Part shown: piece by piece, positions 21,154 to 33,844 of the stretch | Layout: the number at the start of each line of letters is the position of its first letter | Numbering within the stretch: the first letter of the stretch is position 1 | Origin: Triangularia verruculosa | Taxonomy: Eukaryota; Ascomycota; Sordariomycetes; Sordariales; Podosporaceae | Reading direction: 5' to 3' | NCBI GenBank assembly: GCA_033296885.1 | Contig: MU863941.1 | Location: 140,855 to 204,854, forward strand | DNA: 64,000 nucleotides | Made by a program: the position numbers and the translations under genes | Notes under the pieces: model-generated | Database searches by the model: none | Seen by the model: only the letters and a program-made list of their open reading frames with translations | What the model was told of the DNA's origin: nothing

Positions 21154-24100
21154 ATGGACCCTATCAGTCTCACCGCCAGCATCATTGCCTTCGTCACCGC
21201 TGTCGCCGGCATACAAAGGTATCTCAGCGCATTTTCGAATGCGCCAAAGGGGCTCCAGTCGCTGAAAAGCGAAATACAAGTTCACGAGCAGTTTGTGTGT
21301 CGGCTCGACCAGCTCGTCAAAGATGCTGCATTTCGTTCAAGGCTTCAGATCTTGGAGCACGCTCTCAACGACGGCAGACTGCGACAACACATGGAGCTGC
21401 TTGATAAGCTTCAGAAAAGGCTACAGCGGCTCTGCGATAAAAGTTCAGTGAAATCCCGGCTGATCTCGGTTGTTCAGTCCAAGTCGTTTGATGATGAAAT
21501 GAAAGCGATAAGAACCTTCCGGGAGGCTCTGGCATCAATCCTCCATGTGGAGAGCCTCAATACCCTGATGATCAACAAGTAGGTCGATTGATCAACAATA
21601 AGATCAACTTAATCACCTGGCATCCTTCGAACAACAGCCCGTGTATGCTAACTTGTCTACGGTTTAGGCAGCGCGATGACCAAAAGTGGATTTTCGATTG
21701 GCTTTCATCCCCGAACATCACACGCAACCATGACATTGCGAGGGGAAAACGACATCAGGGCACTGGCTCTTGGTTCATCAACAGCGCAGAATTTCAAGCC
21801 TGGAAGACACCTCATACACCTTTCACGGACGGTTCGGCGCATCAATGGAGCATGATCTGGTTGCACGGTATTCCAGGTTGCGGAAAGACCATCCTCGCTT
21901 CCACCATCATACAAACCATGTCAGAGTACTGTGCGGCACACCAGGAGAGAGGCCTGGCCTATTTCTATTTTTCTTTCTCAGCCCAAGACGGTAGCAGCAG
22001 CACCGAAGCAATGCTCCAAACACTTGTTTGGCAACTCGGCGCTCGGAATCAAGCTGCCTACGATGTGCTATGGAAGGCCCGCGACAATGCCCGTACGATG
22101 GGACTCACCCCAAACGCCGATGTTTTACGTGAGGTCCTGTGTGAGATGATGCAGAAGTTTACCGAGACTTATGTCATCCTGGACGCCTTGGATGAATGTA
22201 CACATGTGGAAGGAAACAACATCAAGCTCCTTAAAACCTTACATGAAGTAGTCCTCCGGACCCGGGCCCCAAATTGGCCCAACTCATCGACTGTGCGAAT
22301 CCTGATGACGAGCAGGAAAGAATTGGACATTGAGAAATATCTGCTAAGCATTCCCATTCCAGACAGTGGCATCATTGCCTTGCGCGGTGGTGAAGTCGAC
22401 CCAGATATTCGCGACTTCATACGCACAAACCTCCTGACTGATAAATATTTCTCTCGGCTTCAACCCCACCCTCATGATACACCGCAGAAAAAGGAAGAGA
22501 AGAAGGAACTCCGCCTTCTCATCGAAAATAAAATGATGGAGAAGGCTAACGGCATGTATGTTGCACACTTGTTCTCTCATGCACTTTCGTTTACCTACCG
22601 ACCATCTCTTGCGACAGTGAGTACTGATACTTGCCTATTTGCAGGTTTAGGTGGGCTGATTGCCAACTGATCAGTCTGCGGACATGTTCATCTTCACGGG
22701 ACATCAAGCAGGCTCTGGAAGCACTCCCGAGGGATTTGGACAGTACATATCAACGTGTCCTGGCGAACACGTTACCCGGTAAAGAACAAGCCGTCTTGAC
22801 TCTTCTGCGTTGGTTATCATTTCCTGGCCGTTATTTAACCGTGCAGGAAGTGGCCGAGGCTATGGTTATCGATGTAGACACCGACCAGGTGGATGGCACC
22901 GCAAGATACTTCGATTCCCATGAGATTATAGACCTTTGCCCTGGCCTCATTGACACAATTGTGACGACTGAAAAGAACAACGACAATATGGGCAAAGCTA
23001 CTGAGATCGAAGTGATTCGACTCGCTCACTACTCGGTCAAAGAGTATCTCATGTCCGGCCGAGGAGTGGAACGCTACTACATCGACGAGCAAATTACAAG
23101 TACCTACCTTGCCAGGGCATGCCTCACCTACCTCCGATACCTTGAACTGGAGACGGAAAGTTGGCGTACTGAACGAGTGCCTCCACTTGCGGACTACGTT
23201 GCTCAGTACTGGCCGACTTATGCCCGAATCGGCGACCATGGCGGACATGAAAAGGAACCCACGGTGGCACAAGGAACACTAACACGGCAAATCCATCGAC
23301 TGTTCACCACCCCGAGAGCACTTGCGATGTGGACGGGATTGTTCGATCCTGATATCAGGAAGCCACGACCCGAGTCATCAGCGACTGACACCTTCCCATC
23401 ACCTTTGTACTATGCATCGCTCTGTGGGCTGATGCGGTATGCACGATATCTCCTTGACCACTGCGGCGCCGAGGACGATGTTTCCAAAGATTCTGGTCAG
23501 TTTGGCAGTCCACTACGCGCCGCCGCGCGCTATGGCTTTGCACGGGTTGTGTCTATGCTGTTGGACGCAGGAGCTGATATCACGAAGATTTCTGGCGAGG
23601 TGACCGAGACGACAATGAAGTTGGCAGTTAGTGCTGGACACAAAGAGGTTATACAGCTCCTTGTCAATAAACAACTTGCCATCGGGCGCGCCGAAAGCTA
23701 CCTCGATGAGGTCCATTCAGCGGTCGGCGAGGGATATCTCGACATTACAAAGCTTCTGCTAGACTCATCCAACACAGACATCAACGCCCACGTGGGATTC
23801 ACTGGCAGGCTACTGCAGAGAGCGGCATCCACCGGCCAACACGAGATTGTATGCTTGCTCCTGTTATACGGCGCCAACGTTGATACCGAGGACGGGTGGT
23901 ATGGCACTGCCCTTCGGAGCGCGGCTCTTGAAGGACATGAGACTGTGGTGCGCGTTCTGTTAGATAAGGAGGCAAATATGTACCTCCGAGGAAACTCGCC
24001 TGGCACCCCCCTTGCCGTGGCAATCGACTTCCAGCGCCGAGGAGTTGCTCGCATGATACTTGAACACGGTCACGATGTGAATCATAACGAAGGGGCTTAT

Positions 24101-24865
24101 GGGACAGTTCTCCAGTCAGCTGCCTCCGATGGCGATCGGGAGGCCGTCGAACTCCTCCTGCAATGGAAAGCAGATGTCAACATTGAGGGCGGCATATTTC
24201 ATACTGCCCTCCAAGCCGCTGCCCATGCGGGAGATGCACAAATCGTCAAAACTCTCCTAGACCGTGGAGCGCTACCTAACACCTCTCCAGGAGGTCCCGC
24301 AGATGTAATGCATCTCGTGGGTCGGAGCCACACAGACAGCTCCAACGGACATGCTACGTCCGCTGTGGCCGGGGTACGAAATTCGGTTTTCTTGACGCTA
24401 TATGAAAAGGCCGGATGCTCCGACGCAGAATGGGGCGACGAGAACAACAATTGGTTGCTTCGTTACCCCCACGATGTCAAGCGTCAGGAGATTAAGGACC
24501 TGCTGGCAGACCGTCCCTACGTCCGGCGACAAACCGGAGTGTATGGTACTGCTCTCAATGCAGCCGTGTCGATTCAGAACTACGACATCGTGGAGCTGCT
24601 AATCAATGCCGGCGCTGATGTCAACGCCAGTGGAGGAGCACGGAAATGCCCCCTGGAGATTGCGCAAGCCGGAGGCAGTCGCCAGATTGAACAGCTGTTG
24701 AGAAACGCCGGCGCAGTACTACCCTCTCGCGAATCGTCTCCTTGGTTTGGCCATGCCGTGCTAGCTCGCGAAGAGGACAACCCGCTGTGGCTTGATGTGA
24801 GGAAGGAAGGTGATATGGCGGAGGCTAAACAATTTCGGCTTATTCAGTGGCGTGGGAAAGATTAA
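21154..24865 (+). CDS. NLR: STAND N-domain, NACHT, ankyrin repeats
   Basis: Three exons: 21154-21578, 21668-22555, 22645-24865 (1177 residues); introns AA|GTAGGT and AT|GTATGT keep phase. Start at MDPISLTASIIAFVTAVAGI, the standard opening of the fungal N-terminal helical STAND domain; an upstream in-frame ATG at 21067 is less likely. The NACHT core has Walker A GIPGCGKT (about 209-216) and Walker B YVILDALDEC, plus GMFRWADCQL exactly across intron 2, typical for this family. A winged-helix-like region with LAHYSVKEYL follows, then about ten ankyrin repeats with near-consensus units (GTALRSAALEGHETVVRVLL, GTALNAAVSIQNYDIVELLI). The architecture matches intracellular receptors implicated in fungal non-self recognition. 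All motifs appear intact. Confidence 0.93.
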
Positions 24866-25057
24866 GAATGCTCAATAAGTGAGAATGCATAAGGTACCTT
24901 AGGTTTGACCTGGTCATCATCCTGTTTCTTCTATTATACATTATTTTTCAAAAATTCATCAAGTGCTCCAGAAACTTTCAGCTTGGTTTCCACAGTGAGA
25001 GTATGTCCGCCTACCCAATGGGTTTTCTCATCTTCAAAAAAGCGCTCTAGCATGCGG

Positions 25058-25599
25058 TTACTGCCCGCAGCGGAACGAGCTGATGCGATCACCCCACAAT
25101 CCATTGCCATCGTGCAGGTTGGCGTCCTCCTGGTTTTGGTACACCAGCCCCTGGCAGCCAGCGTGCCTGTGATGGAGTATTAGAACAAAGTGAACCTTTT
25201 GGGAAGGGGGTTTGGGCTGTAACTGACTCCCACCACTGGCAATGCCAGTCTCTTCCATTGTTGCGTATCGAGCTGATAGCGTCGTTCCAGCCGCCAGAGA
25301 AATTCACTAGAAAACCGAAGAATCAGTTGGTAGTTGCTGAGAGACCTTCATTCATTTTGTACCTAGGTAATGATTGAATAAGGTGGTTTGACACATAGGG
25401 GAGAAATCGCTGATGACTTACCGCATTCGTTTTGGCCGCCATAGAAAGTTGTGCACAGTCCTTTCCAGTAGGCGTCCTTGCAGGTATAAACACCGTTCCG
25501 ATCGTCACCGTGACCTCCGTGGCCTCCCTCAGTCTGGGTTGCGCTGACTGAGAGAACGCCCAGTGTAACAATGGCTGTGAGAGACTTGAGTTTGAACAT
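25058..25599 (-). CDS. small secreted cysteine-rich protein, crystallin-like
   Basis: Three exons: 25599-25422, 25306-25228, 25166-25058, with donors GTAAGT and GTCAGT; 121 residues. Signal peptide about residues 1-20 (MFKLKSLTAIVTLGVLSVSA), then a Gly/His linker and six cysteines (YTC, GLC, NEC, WHC, GC, RC). The pattern C-x-D-x5-G-x-C, CVNFSGGWNDAISSI, then C-x-G and DANLHDGNGLWGDRISSFRC resembles beta/gamma-crystallin-like folds seen in small fungal secreted proteins. Exon 3 is assigned to the frame that gives HAGCQG, because only this frame supplies the final cysteines. Likely apoplastic or extracellular; function unknown, possibly effector-like or antimicrobial. Confidence 0.75.
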
Positions 25600-26152
25600 C
25601 GGGATGGTATCAGGAGCGACGAGAGGAAGGTTCCCAGATGAATGTTCGATTGTCCGTGGAGGTGCGGGGTCCTCTCAGAGGAGGGTGGCCATGGCTCTTA
25701 TCTTTTTTCAGGGTCCTCTCTTTCCCCTGTCTTTTCTGACAGTTCGATGACCCACTGAATGATCGACAGTCACGCTTTTGGAGTGATTCAGATGCGATCC
25801 AGGATCATTATCAATATTCAGGGTCCAAGGCGATCTATCGTCGCCGGCAATGCTTCCGCCCAGCCGCTGCTATCGAAAAGGATTCCTGGGCAGCCTTAAA
25901 AGTCCCTACGTGCATATGACAGGGCTGGGTCGGATATCAGGGCGGCCCATGCACCTCGCTTTAGCGCTGACAGGTAGATCAGGGTCCGACGCCACATCTC
26001 GGGGGCTTCCAGTTAGGGGTCCAAACAAGAAGATTTTGAAGAAAGTAACTTTCCAGATGGCGGGTCTGAACTGCTAACAAAAAAGAGCCAAAGAAGCGAT
26101 GAAGCATTTGGTTTGGAATATCGTTCGGGTACCTTAACCGGTAGAGCGGGAA
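25600..26152. other. intergenic region
   Basis: Promoter of the minus-strand secreted-protein gene on the left and 3' flank of the MscS gene on the right. No gene recognised. Confidence 0.4.
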
Positions 26153-28538
26153 TCAACCTCTATGGTGTGGCACACTCCTGAACCCCCCACTTCCTCGACC
26201 ACCTGCCGAATCAAATCCGGAGCTTGTCCCAATGTCTGGGGGTGGACTACCTCCGGTGATTCTGGGGGGAGGACCAGCTCTCGGCACAAGCGGCAGTTTG
26301 CCAAGTACTTGTCTCGCAGCCAGCTCCTCGGCCTCCTTCTTCACCGTCTCCGCCTTCTTCCTCTCTGCCTCCTCCATTGCCTTCCTGATCAATTCATCAT
26401 CACTCAGGCCTCCATCCCTCGACACTCCCCTCAAGTCAAGAACGGGCTCACCGGTAGCGTCTCTGTTGTCTCGGGAATCCCAGCGATCAGCCTCTGCCCT
26501 ATGCTTGACGCTCTCAACATTCGTCCTCGCCTCTTCAGGTGTCATCATGACATAGTGCGCAGGGTTGAAGTCCCTGCCTATCGTCCCAGGGTCCGGTCGG
26601 TTGAGCGGGATTTGTCTCGTGATGGCTACCAGAGCGCACATGAACTTCATACTCCTTGCTGCTCGCAATGGCTCGTTGGACCAGTTAGAGCGATGGGTGA
26701 CGATGCAGCGCATTTCAAGCATATTCATCTCGCCCAAGCCAACGATAGCAAGTGCAAGATTTGGCAAGTAATCTCTCTTGTTGTCGGGGTGCTTGAGGAA
26801 GGCCTCGAGCTCGGACTTGAGGTATTGAAGGTCCTTGAATGAAGTCTTGACGTCGATGTTGAAACTAACAGCTTGTCGGTTGGAGCCGGAGCGGGTGACG
26901 TTCTCGATGCGGCACTGCTGCAGCCACTCATTACCAGCCTGGAGCTCCATCCAGTTGTCGACGCGTTTGAAGACGGTGTACAGCAACGAGGTGCGGACCA
27001 CAATAAGAGAGACAGACTGCTTTTGCTGACCGGACCAGAGTTCGACTCTGTCGCCGATGTCGTAGGGGTGATCAAAGAGGATGAAGATGCACCCGGCCAA
27101 GAAATGGTGGATCGTCCGGCCAACAGCAAAGGTGAGACCAAAGCCGAGGAACTTGACGGTTTCTTGAATCGACTTGAGCGTGGGGATCCAGAAGATCATA
27201 ATGAAGTAGAGCATGATGGCGGCGAGAACGGCGAGAATGACCCAGTCGAAGGTGTTAATGCAGTGATCGGCGTTGTGCATGCTCTTGTAGATGTTTTGAC
27301 GGATGCGGCCGGCCTCAGCGACAGTCCACTCCATCTCTTCCAGCTTCAGGTCGCCAATCTCGGCCTCGTCAAGCACCTTGAAGTATCTTTGGGCCTCCTC
27401 TTTGCGGAAGGGGCCCAGCACTTCAGCAATGTCCTGCGCGGTAAGGGTGGTCTTGCCCACGGAGACCATCGACATCCAGATACGTCGTGCCAAAGCTGCA
27501 GCCGACGTGGGGTTGGCAATGGCGCGCTCAACGGCCGCGTAACTTGAGGAAGGACGGAGCCAGTGTGACTTGGGGTCACTCGAGAGGAAGTTGCCAAAAA
27601 ACGAGGTGATGCTGTACGAGTCAACGCCCAGCCTGGCGAGGTATCGAGTGGCACGTATGCGGTGTTCGCCATGCCCAGCCATGGTCGCATTGTCAATCAT
27701 CATGTCCTCCTCGTTGAACTCTGGAGTTCCAACCGGGTAGAGATATATGGAGGCCTCGTAGAGAGCCATCAGTGCGTTGTGCATGTCTTTGGAGCGGGCG
27801 ATCTTGGTATGGTCGGAACGACTGTGAAAGTGGATCGTGATGTAGAGCATGACAATCTTCCAGATGAAGTAAAAGCCAGCCCAAAGGGTTCCTTGCTCGA
27901 GAAAATCGTCAGAAAAGTCAACCCAGCTGACCTCTCCCTCAGGCAGGTCGTAGATCAGAGCGAGCTCTTCGCGATCCAGCGAAACGGTCTGCAATATGTT
28001 AGTTGGAGTATAAGGCGTCGATGGAGGGCTAACGTACAATAATAAAAGCGATGTAGGAACAGCAAATTGTAACGAAAATGCAAATGGGCCGTCGCAACGT
28101 CCGAATAATGCGCCAGTAGCGCATATGAGCCGGGTTGACATAGCGTGCGACAAGCCTGAAGATGTAGGGAAGGGCGCTCGCGAGGACATATGTCACGGCG
28201 AAGCAAATCCATGTAACCAGAAGCCATACGAAGACGTAGTACAATGTCTTTTGCGATCTCTGGGCAAAGAACTGTTCATCGTCAAGGGCATCTTCCTTCT
28301 TGACAATGTCCTTGTTCCCAATCACGATGACTGGGATGGCGAGTATGATGCCGACGAAGCCGAAGATGATAAGGAAGCGCAGAAGCTTGTAGGCATTCTG
28401 CCAAAGGTAGGACTGAAGCGTAGTTGTAGCTGTAGTATGATCAGGCTTGGTATCTGGCGCTTGCGATTTGTTGCCCTTGCCTTCGTCTAGCAACGGTGCC
28501 GATCCAAAGACCTCACCAGGCTTTCCCATTGAGTCCAT
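26153..28538 (-). CDS. MscS-type mechanosensitive channel (Msy1/Msy2-like)
   Basis: Two exons, 28538-28038 and 27988-26153, phase-0 intron with GTACGT donor; 778 residues. The N-terminal part has several membrane helices (LLRFLIIFGFVGIILAIPV; LYYVFVWLLVTWICFAVTYV; RPICIFVTICCSYIAFII). After a regulatory region with an EF-hand-like segment (LTAQDIAEVLGPFRKEEAQRYF) comes the MscS core: FDWVILAVLAAIMLYFIMIF, FGLTFAVGRTIHHFLAGCIF pore region, HPYDIGDRVEL and IENVTRS of the beta domain. Fungal homologues sit in the ER and gate ion flux upon hypo-osmotic shock. The C-terminal tail is charged then Gly/Pro-rich. The loop after RVEL differs from the consensus but stays in frame. Confidence 0.93.
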
Positions 28539-30011
28539 TCCTGGTGTCGTAGGTTGTCAAGTGAATGAACCTGGGAGATATCCCAGAGATAATATGCCTT
28601 AAGGTGTATTTCGCGTGCACAACCGGCCTCGAGTTGGGATGGGATGAACTGATCAAAAGGGAAGATACCTACAGCGCATCTGGCAACGAGAAGGGATGCC
28701 TGCCTCTATTAACCTCCGCGAGGGGGGAACCAACGAGGCACAGTTTGATCTATCGGCCCATTGCCATTGTCCCATGTTGCTGACATGACAGACGTGAGCA
28801 TGGCAATACATGGGAGGCTGACTCTGGCCACGGCGCGGGAGCTTGGCGTGTCGCCAAGGGCACTGAGGCAGACCCCTATCTCACTGAAGCGGGCCGTCAG
28901 CATCAGGAAATTGGGACTCAGAAGAATTAAGGTACCGTACCTTACGTTTGGCATGGTGCCGGTGGGGGTGACCATGATGACTGGCCGAGGGCTATGCTGT
29001 GATTGCAGTTAGTTTTTGTCGTTGATGAAGGGGACACTGTCGGCTGCGGTTCTTGGCGGCTGAAAGATCACGTGCGTTCCCCTAGGGGGCAGCCCGTTTT
29101 TTTTGTATATACCTTAATCAACGAAAACTGAGAAACTTGACACAGCCGCGACTCAATATCTACGAATGATCTTTGAACCTCACAACCGATACTTGGTGAA
29201 CGTGTGGCGAAGGGGGACTAAACATCTTATCGTCCGAGACCTGCGCCGTACATGCTCCCCACTTCGGAACTTTAAGCTTGCATGCCAAGAATGCTTGATA
29301 AGTTGCCAAGACGCTGACGGCATCTTTGTGTTATTTTTGGGAGGGTTGGTTGGCCAATCAGAGTCTGTCCCCCTGAGAGCCCCCAAGGCACAACTTGCGT
29401 GACCATTGAAGAGCGGGCAAGCCGATGTGGCTCTTGAACATCAGATAGCGATGGAATAATGCAAAATAACGCTGATGGAGAAGAGGAGTGTGATATTACG
29501 TCCAACCTGGAAGCCTTGTACGAGAAAGTATGGCTGAGGTATGGCGTGAACTTCTAGGGTACTGCCTCCAACAATGCGCTCGAGAAGATCAAGGTTTTCT
29601 TATGATTCTAACCCATCATTACACTGTGTCTCCAACCTTGTGAAGTTTTTGAAAGACCATGCCCTTGGTCTACCATCTACTGGCCTCTGACTGAACTACC
29701 AGGCTACGAATACAATTTAGGAGCGCCAAACGGCACTGATGCCAACTAAATGACCACCCACAGGCTTACTCTGGATTCAGGGATTGCCCTCTGCAAAGGC
29801 TCACTCATGTGGTACCTTAGTTGTCTAACCTTGTTCATAGCTAGGAGTTGAAATTGACGAGACATTTGGTGGTCATGAATGACAACGATGTTTATTTTTG
29901 AGTGGAATCGAGATTGGTACCGTCGGTATATTTTGATGTTAAACTCCAAGTGAACCCTGGTTGCCAGAAGCTGCGAGTCTTGTCGAAGCTTTCCCTCCAT
30001 CATAACTCCCT
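28539..30011. other. intergenic region, 1.5 kb
   Basis: No gene I can support on either strand. The left part is the promoter of the MscS gene; the right part is 3' flank of the TMEM14 gene. Confidence 0.4.
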
Positions 30012-30465
30012 CTATACGCCATACGTAAATTCGCGATACTTCTTTTGGTAGTAGTACGTCGCCAGTCCGCCAGCAGCACCAAGGGCCAAAGGAATTGGTG
30101 CCCTACCTCCTGTCTTGATTATCCGGGGGATAGCAGAGCCGGCAAGAAGGACGCTGTTTCCGAGGGCAAGCTCGGCGCCATAGTCCTGGTTGGTCTTGAG
30201 AAGGTAGCCTAGAGCACAGGGTGGGTAGGTAAACAGGACAGCCGATTGTTAATTCTTAAGGGGGTTTTCATACCGGCGTAAGCGTACGAGACGCCCAGTC
30301 CTAGCCCCGCGACGAGAGAGGGGGTTGAGCGGGTTCGCAGGTAGCCAGCGGTTCCGCCAACCGCCACTGTTCGAAGTCAAGATTTAGCCATGGATACGAC
30401 GCAAGAATTGGCACAGATTGAGACTTACAGAGACCGGCAAGGGTAAAGGAAGGGTGTTCGGCCAT
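30012..30465 (-). CDS. TMEM14 family membrane protein
   Basis: Three exons: 30465-30429, 30366-30274, 30208-30012, giving 108 residues; donors GTAAGT and GTATGA. Product begins MAEHPSFTLAGLLAVGGTAG and shows the UPF0136/TMEM14 arrangement of four small glycine/alanine-rich helices (VAGLGLGVSYAYAGYLLK; ALGNSVLLAGSAIPRIIKTG; PLALGAAGGLATYYYQKKY). Homologues are mitochondrial or ER membrane proteins; in animals one member takes part in haem-precursor transport. No open frame over 60 codons shows this gene because each exon is short. Confidence 0.9.
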
Positions 30466-31405
30466 GGCTTAGACTTTATTGACACTCAATGGCACTCCAA
30501 TGGCTTCCAGAACGTCGTTGGTTGATGAGAACTTCGGGCCAGCGAAGGGAAATCGGCGCGGTCAGTCAGGGTGACTAATCATTGACAAGCTAGGCCGAGT
30601 GAGTGGATGTCGAGATTCGGACCTCGGGGTTGAAGAACGTCCGAGCTCAATTAGATCCGGTTAGCCCCGGAGAAGATAGGCCGACGTGAGTGGACTCAGA
30701 TGACAATTAGCGCTCTAACAACTATAGCGGTATATTGGCGCTCTCATGTTAGAGTCTTAATGTCCCGACTGAGATCTTGGGCATTTATTCAAGTCGAGTG
30801 TCCTTTCAGTTGATAAGTTTAGTTGACGAATTGCACCCTGTCTTGAAACGCCGATTTGTTTGACACAGAAGAACAGGCTGTTATGTAAACAAGCCTTCCA
30901 TGGCAGTATTGCGCCCAATCTTCAACGATAACCAGAATATGGTCTCGGAACCATTCCTGCCAGATAGGTACCGCCACCTTAGAACTACAAGTACATGAAC
31001 CCAGCGAAAACAATATTCCCGCTTCTATAATCCCGGATATCTGTCCCTCAATGTTAGCACCAATCAAGACTAATGGTAATTTCTGTGGTGAGTGCCTTCT
31101 TACCTCAAGCTCCAAAAACCCACTGTCTTATGATCGCCATCCCCAAAGTACCTCCCGTCATCTTGTTTTCTGGAAGACGCCAAAGTCAAACCTCCCCTTT
31201 GACTTCAAGGTTGCCAAAATCGGTGACGCCGAACCTATCACTGTCCCAAAATAGGTCCTCAGGATACTTGTCAAGTTAACAATGCCTTGGTGGAACCTGA
31301 GAGCCGATGTCTATTCACAGAGAGAAGAATAAGGCGATGTGGGAGAGATTAGAATGCCGGATTGTCGAAATCCGAGCCAGGCTTCCAGATTGACAACCGT
31401 AGGAC
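30466..31405. other. intergenic region
   Basis: No supported gene; TMEM14 promoter on the left, 3' flank of the first coiled-coil gene on the right. Confidence 0.4.
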
Positions 31406-32689
31406 CTAGTTGACAACTTGCATCGTCCACCAAATCAGCGCCAACCAAATGAGCCTGAGCGGCTGTCCGCAGAAGTAGACCCAGGCATCTCGCAGGAACT
31501 CCAACCCGTCCTGGATGATGCGTCCAGGGAGCGATCCCTCCGAGGCAGCCCCAACTTCGCCTGAAGGTTTGCTATTGGCCGGCGAGGATACAGCTTGACC
31601 GGCTTGGTGAATTTGGCGGCCATTCTGATTGTTGGCCGCGCCGTTTAACTTCCCGAGCTCGTCCCGCAATCTGTTCTCTGTGTGCTGCAGCTCGGTAATG
31701 AATGCTGACAGTTCGCAATTCTCTTCAGCAAGGGATTGGTTTGCTGAGTTGATCTGGGCAATCTCGCTCGAAGCCTCGGCCTTGGCGGCATCCGCATCGC
31801 GCTTGATGCCCTCTAACTGCCGAAGTGCGTCGTCACGATCTGACACCGAGACCTGGAGCAGCTTCTGGTAGTTCATGATGTCGTATTGTGCAGCTTGGAG
31901 GCACTGCTGCGACTCCCGGTACTTCTGTCGGATGTCAACCAGAGCTTGCTCGCTCTCACATTTTGCCTCTCCCAACAGTGTCAGATTTGTCTGGAGGTTC
32001 TGATTGTTGGTGGCCAAGCAATCAACAGACTTCTTGGATTCGAGGGCTTGGTGCTGAGCATCGGCGAGTTCAGCCTTAAGGGAGGTTCTCTCTTTATCCC
32101 AGTCGGCTTAGGATGCCCTGAGCTTGTCATGGTGTTGCTTCTGGGCGGCGGCGAGCTTGTTCTTGAGTGTCGCGAGGTCCTTCTCTCGCAGAGACTTCCA
32201 ATGCTCCACCATCTTCTCACTCTCCTGATGAGCTTTCTTCTCCTTGTCAAGCTGAGTTTGCAACTCCTGTAGTCGGCTTTCCTTCGCCTTCAAGTCACTG
32301 GAGCGAGTTTGCCGTCCATCGGCGAGCTGCTTTTGAAGTTTGTCCAGCTGTTGTTGCTTCTCTTTGTCCTGGGTGGCATGCTGTGACACGGCGCGGTCGA
32401 AGGCATCGAGTCGGTCTTGATGTTGCTGATGCTCATCCGGTGACCATCCAGTGTGGGCAAGAGCCGCGTTCGCGCGACCCTCCCAGATCGCCGCGTCGCG
32501 CTCTAAGTTGCTAGCCTTGCTTTTGTAGTAAGATTTGTCCTTCTCCAGATCTTGAACTTTCTGCTCGAGTCGCTCAATCTCGGCATGGTCATTGATGTGA
32601 CATTGGCGCTTCCCACCGGTCCCTCCTCTTACAAAGACTGGCTTCCCACTTCGATCCTCAACGTGGACGGGGGTACCCCAAGCCATCAT
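31406..32689 (-). pseudogene. tail-anchored coiled-coil protein A with in-frame TAA
   Basis: Minus-strand frame of 428 codons from MMAWGTP, broken by one TAA at 32110-32108. The N terminus has GKPVFVRG, shared with paralogue B (GKLYFVRG). A long heptad-rich coiled coil follows (KLQKQLADGRQ, ELQTQLDKEKKAHQESEK), then a C-terminal anchor: GRIIQDGLEFLRDAWVYF followed by a hydrophobic LIWLALIWW segment. Around the stop the sequence reads LRAS-stop-ADWDKER, while paralogue B reads LKASQAQWERQ, so TAA replaces a CAA glutamine codon. The rest of the frame is undamaged, so it is either a young pseudogene or read through. Topology suggests a cytosolic coiled coil tethered to an organelle membrane. Confidence 0.75.
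32108..32110 (-). other. in-frame TAA inside coiled-coil gene A
   Basis: Single stop in a 428-codon frame, aligned with a glutamine in the adjacent paralogue; equals one C-to-T change at a CpA. Confidence 0.8.
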
Positions 32690-33844
32690 AGGTGACGTGC
32701 TGTGAGGTGTGTGACGGGAGTGGTCTTTTTGGCGATTGCTGTCTGGATGAGTGTAGTGATAGCTGCACTGTAAACAAGAGACGATAGTCGTTGATGATGG
32801 GTATGGTGTTGAGAGTCGAAGGATCAAAGAGATAGTTGAATGTGTGACGATTGTGAGGATGGGTGAGGTGTTGGACGTGCCGTTTGAGGAAGAAAGTAAG
32901 TTTCTGCGGGCTGAGTGGTAGGAAGAAAAGCAAGCCTGAATACCTACCTACCCACTGTCGGCGCCGGGGCCAGTTAAGGGTCCCACTGAAGGAGCAGGAG
33001 CAACACCATATTCACCTGGAGCCTCGATATCCCGTGATGACGAAGCAACGGGCACGAGCACCGGCACGTCGTCATAAGGAGCAGCCTGACTTTAGATGAA
33101 GTTGTCTAGCGGGAAGCCTCGAATCATGTGCCGTTTAAGGCTGCTTAATCTCCTCTTCCCAACACCTGACCGAAGTAGCGCAGTGGTAGGTATTTTAGCA
33201 TAACGTTTGACAGCCCAAGCTGAGAATCCATATCCAGGTGCCTGCATTGGCCATCGACGCCGCCTCGAATAGTAGACCTCGGATAGGTACCTGTACCTAG
33301 TAGACACGAGTAGCTTGACCAGGGGACAGAGAAAAGAAATCAAAAGACAGTGGAAGTACGCCGAGATATTAGGTGTACTGTTATGATGCTTAAAGGGTAT
33401 ATATTGTGCTTGGTGGCGTCGCAGCTATCTATGACCCATTGATCAAGTGCTCCAAGACGGTAAGAATTAACCTCCTACCGATCCTGCCCTGCCGTTATCA
33501 TCGCTGTGCACCCCCTACCAAACACCCTTGATTCTGTTCACAAATTTATAATCCAACACACCACTTGACCGCGATAGAAGTCCAGGACCTGTGCTCCAAA
33601 ATGTCAGTCATCAAATGTCTTTACATCTTCCTTGAAGTTTTGGAGACACTTACTACCAATTTAGTCGCCTCAGAGTTGATCGGTTTCTCCAGTGAGCTTG
33701 ATAATCCTTTGACACCCACCGCCCGGCCTGTCTTCACTCTGCTCCATGTCGGTGACCTTCGACTTATTGCCACCTCAACTGTCTCTCCTTCAGCTCGGTG
33801 ACCGAGACCCATTCCATCCCCATCACTTCAAGACCGATGTCAAT
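32690..33844. other. intergenic region between coiled-coil genes A and B
   Basis: No gene supported. Contains a CCTA tract at 32941-32953 and GGTACCT-rich sequence near 33282-33302 upstream of gene A. Confidence 0.4.

Noticed and set aside
26835..27547. Plus-strand frames of up to 224 codons across the MscS gene
   Set aside because: Antisense shadow of a conserved, motif-bearing channel gene.
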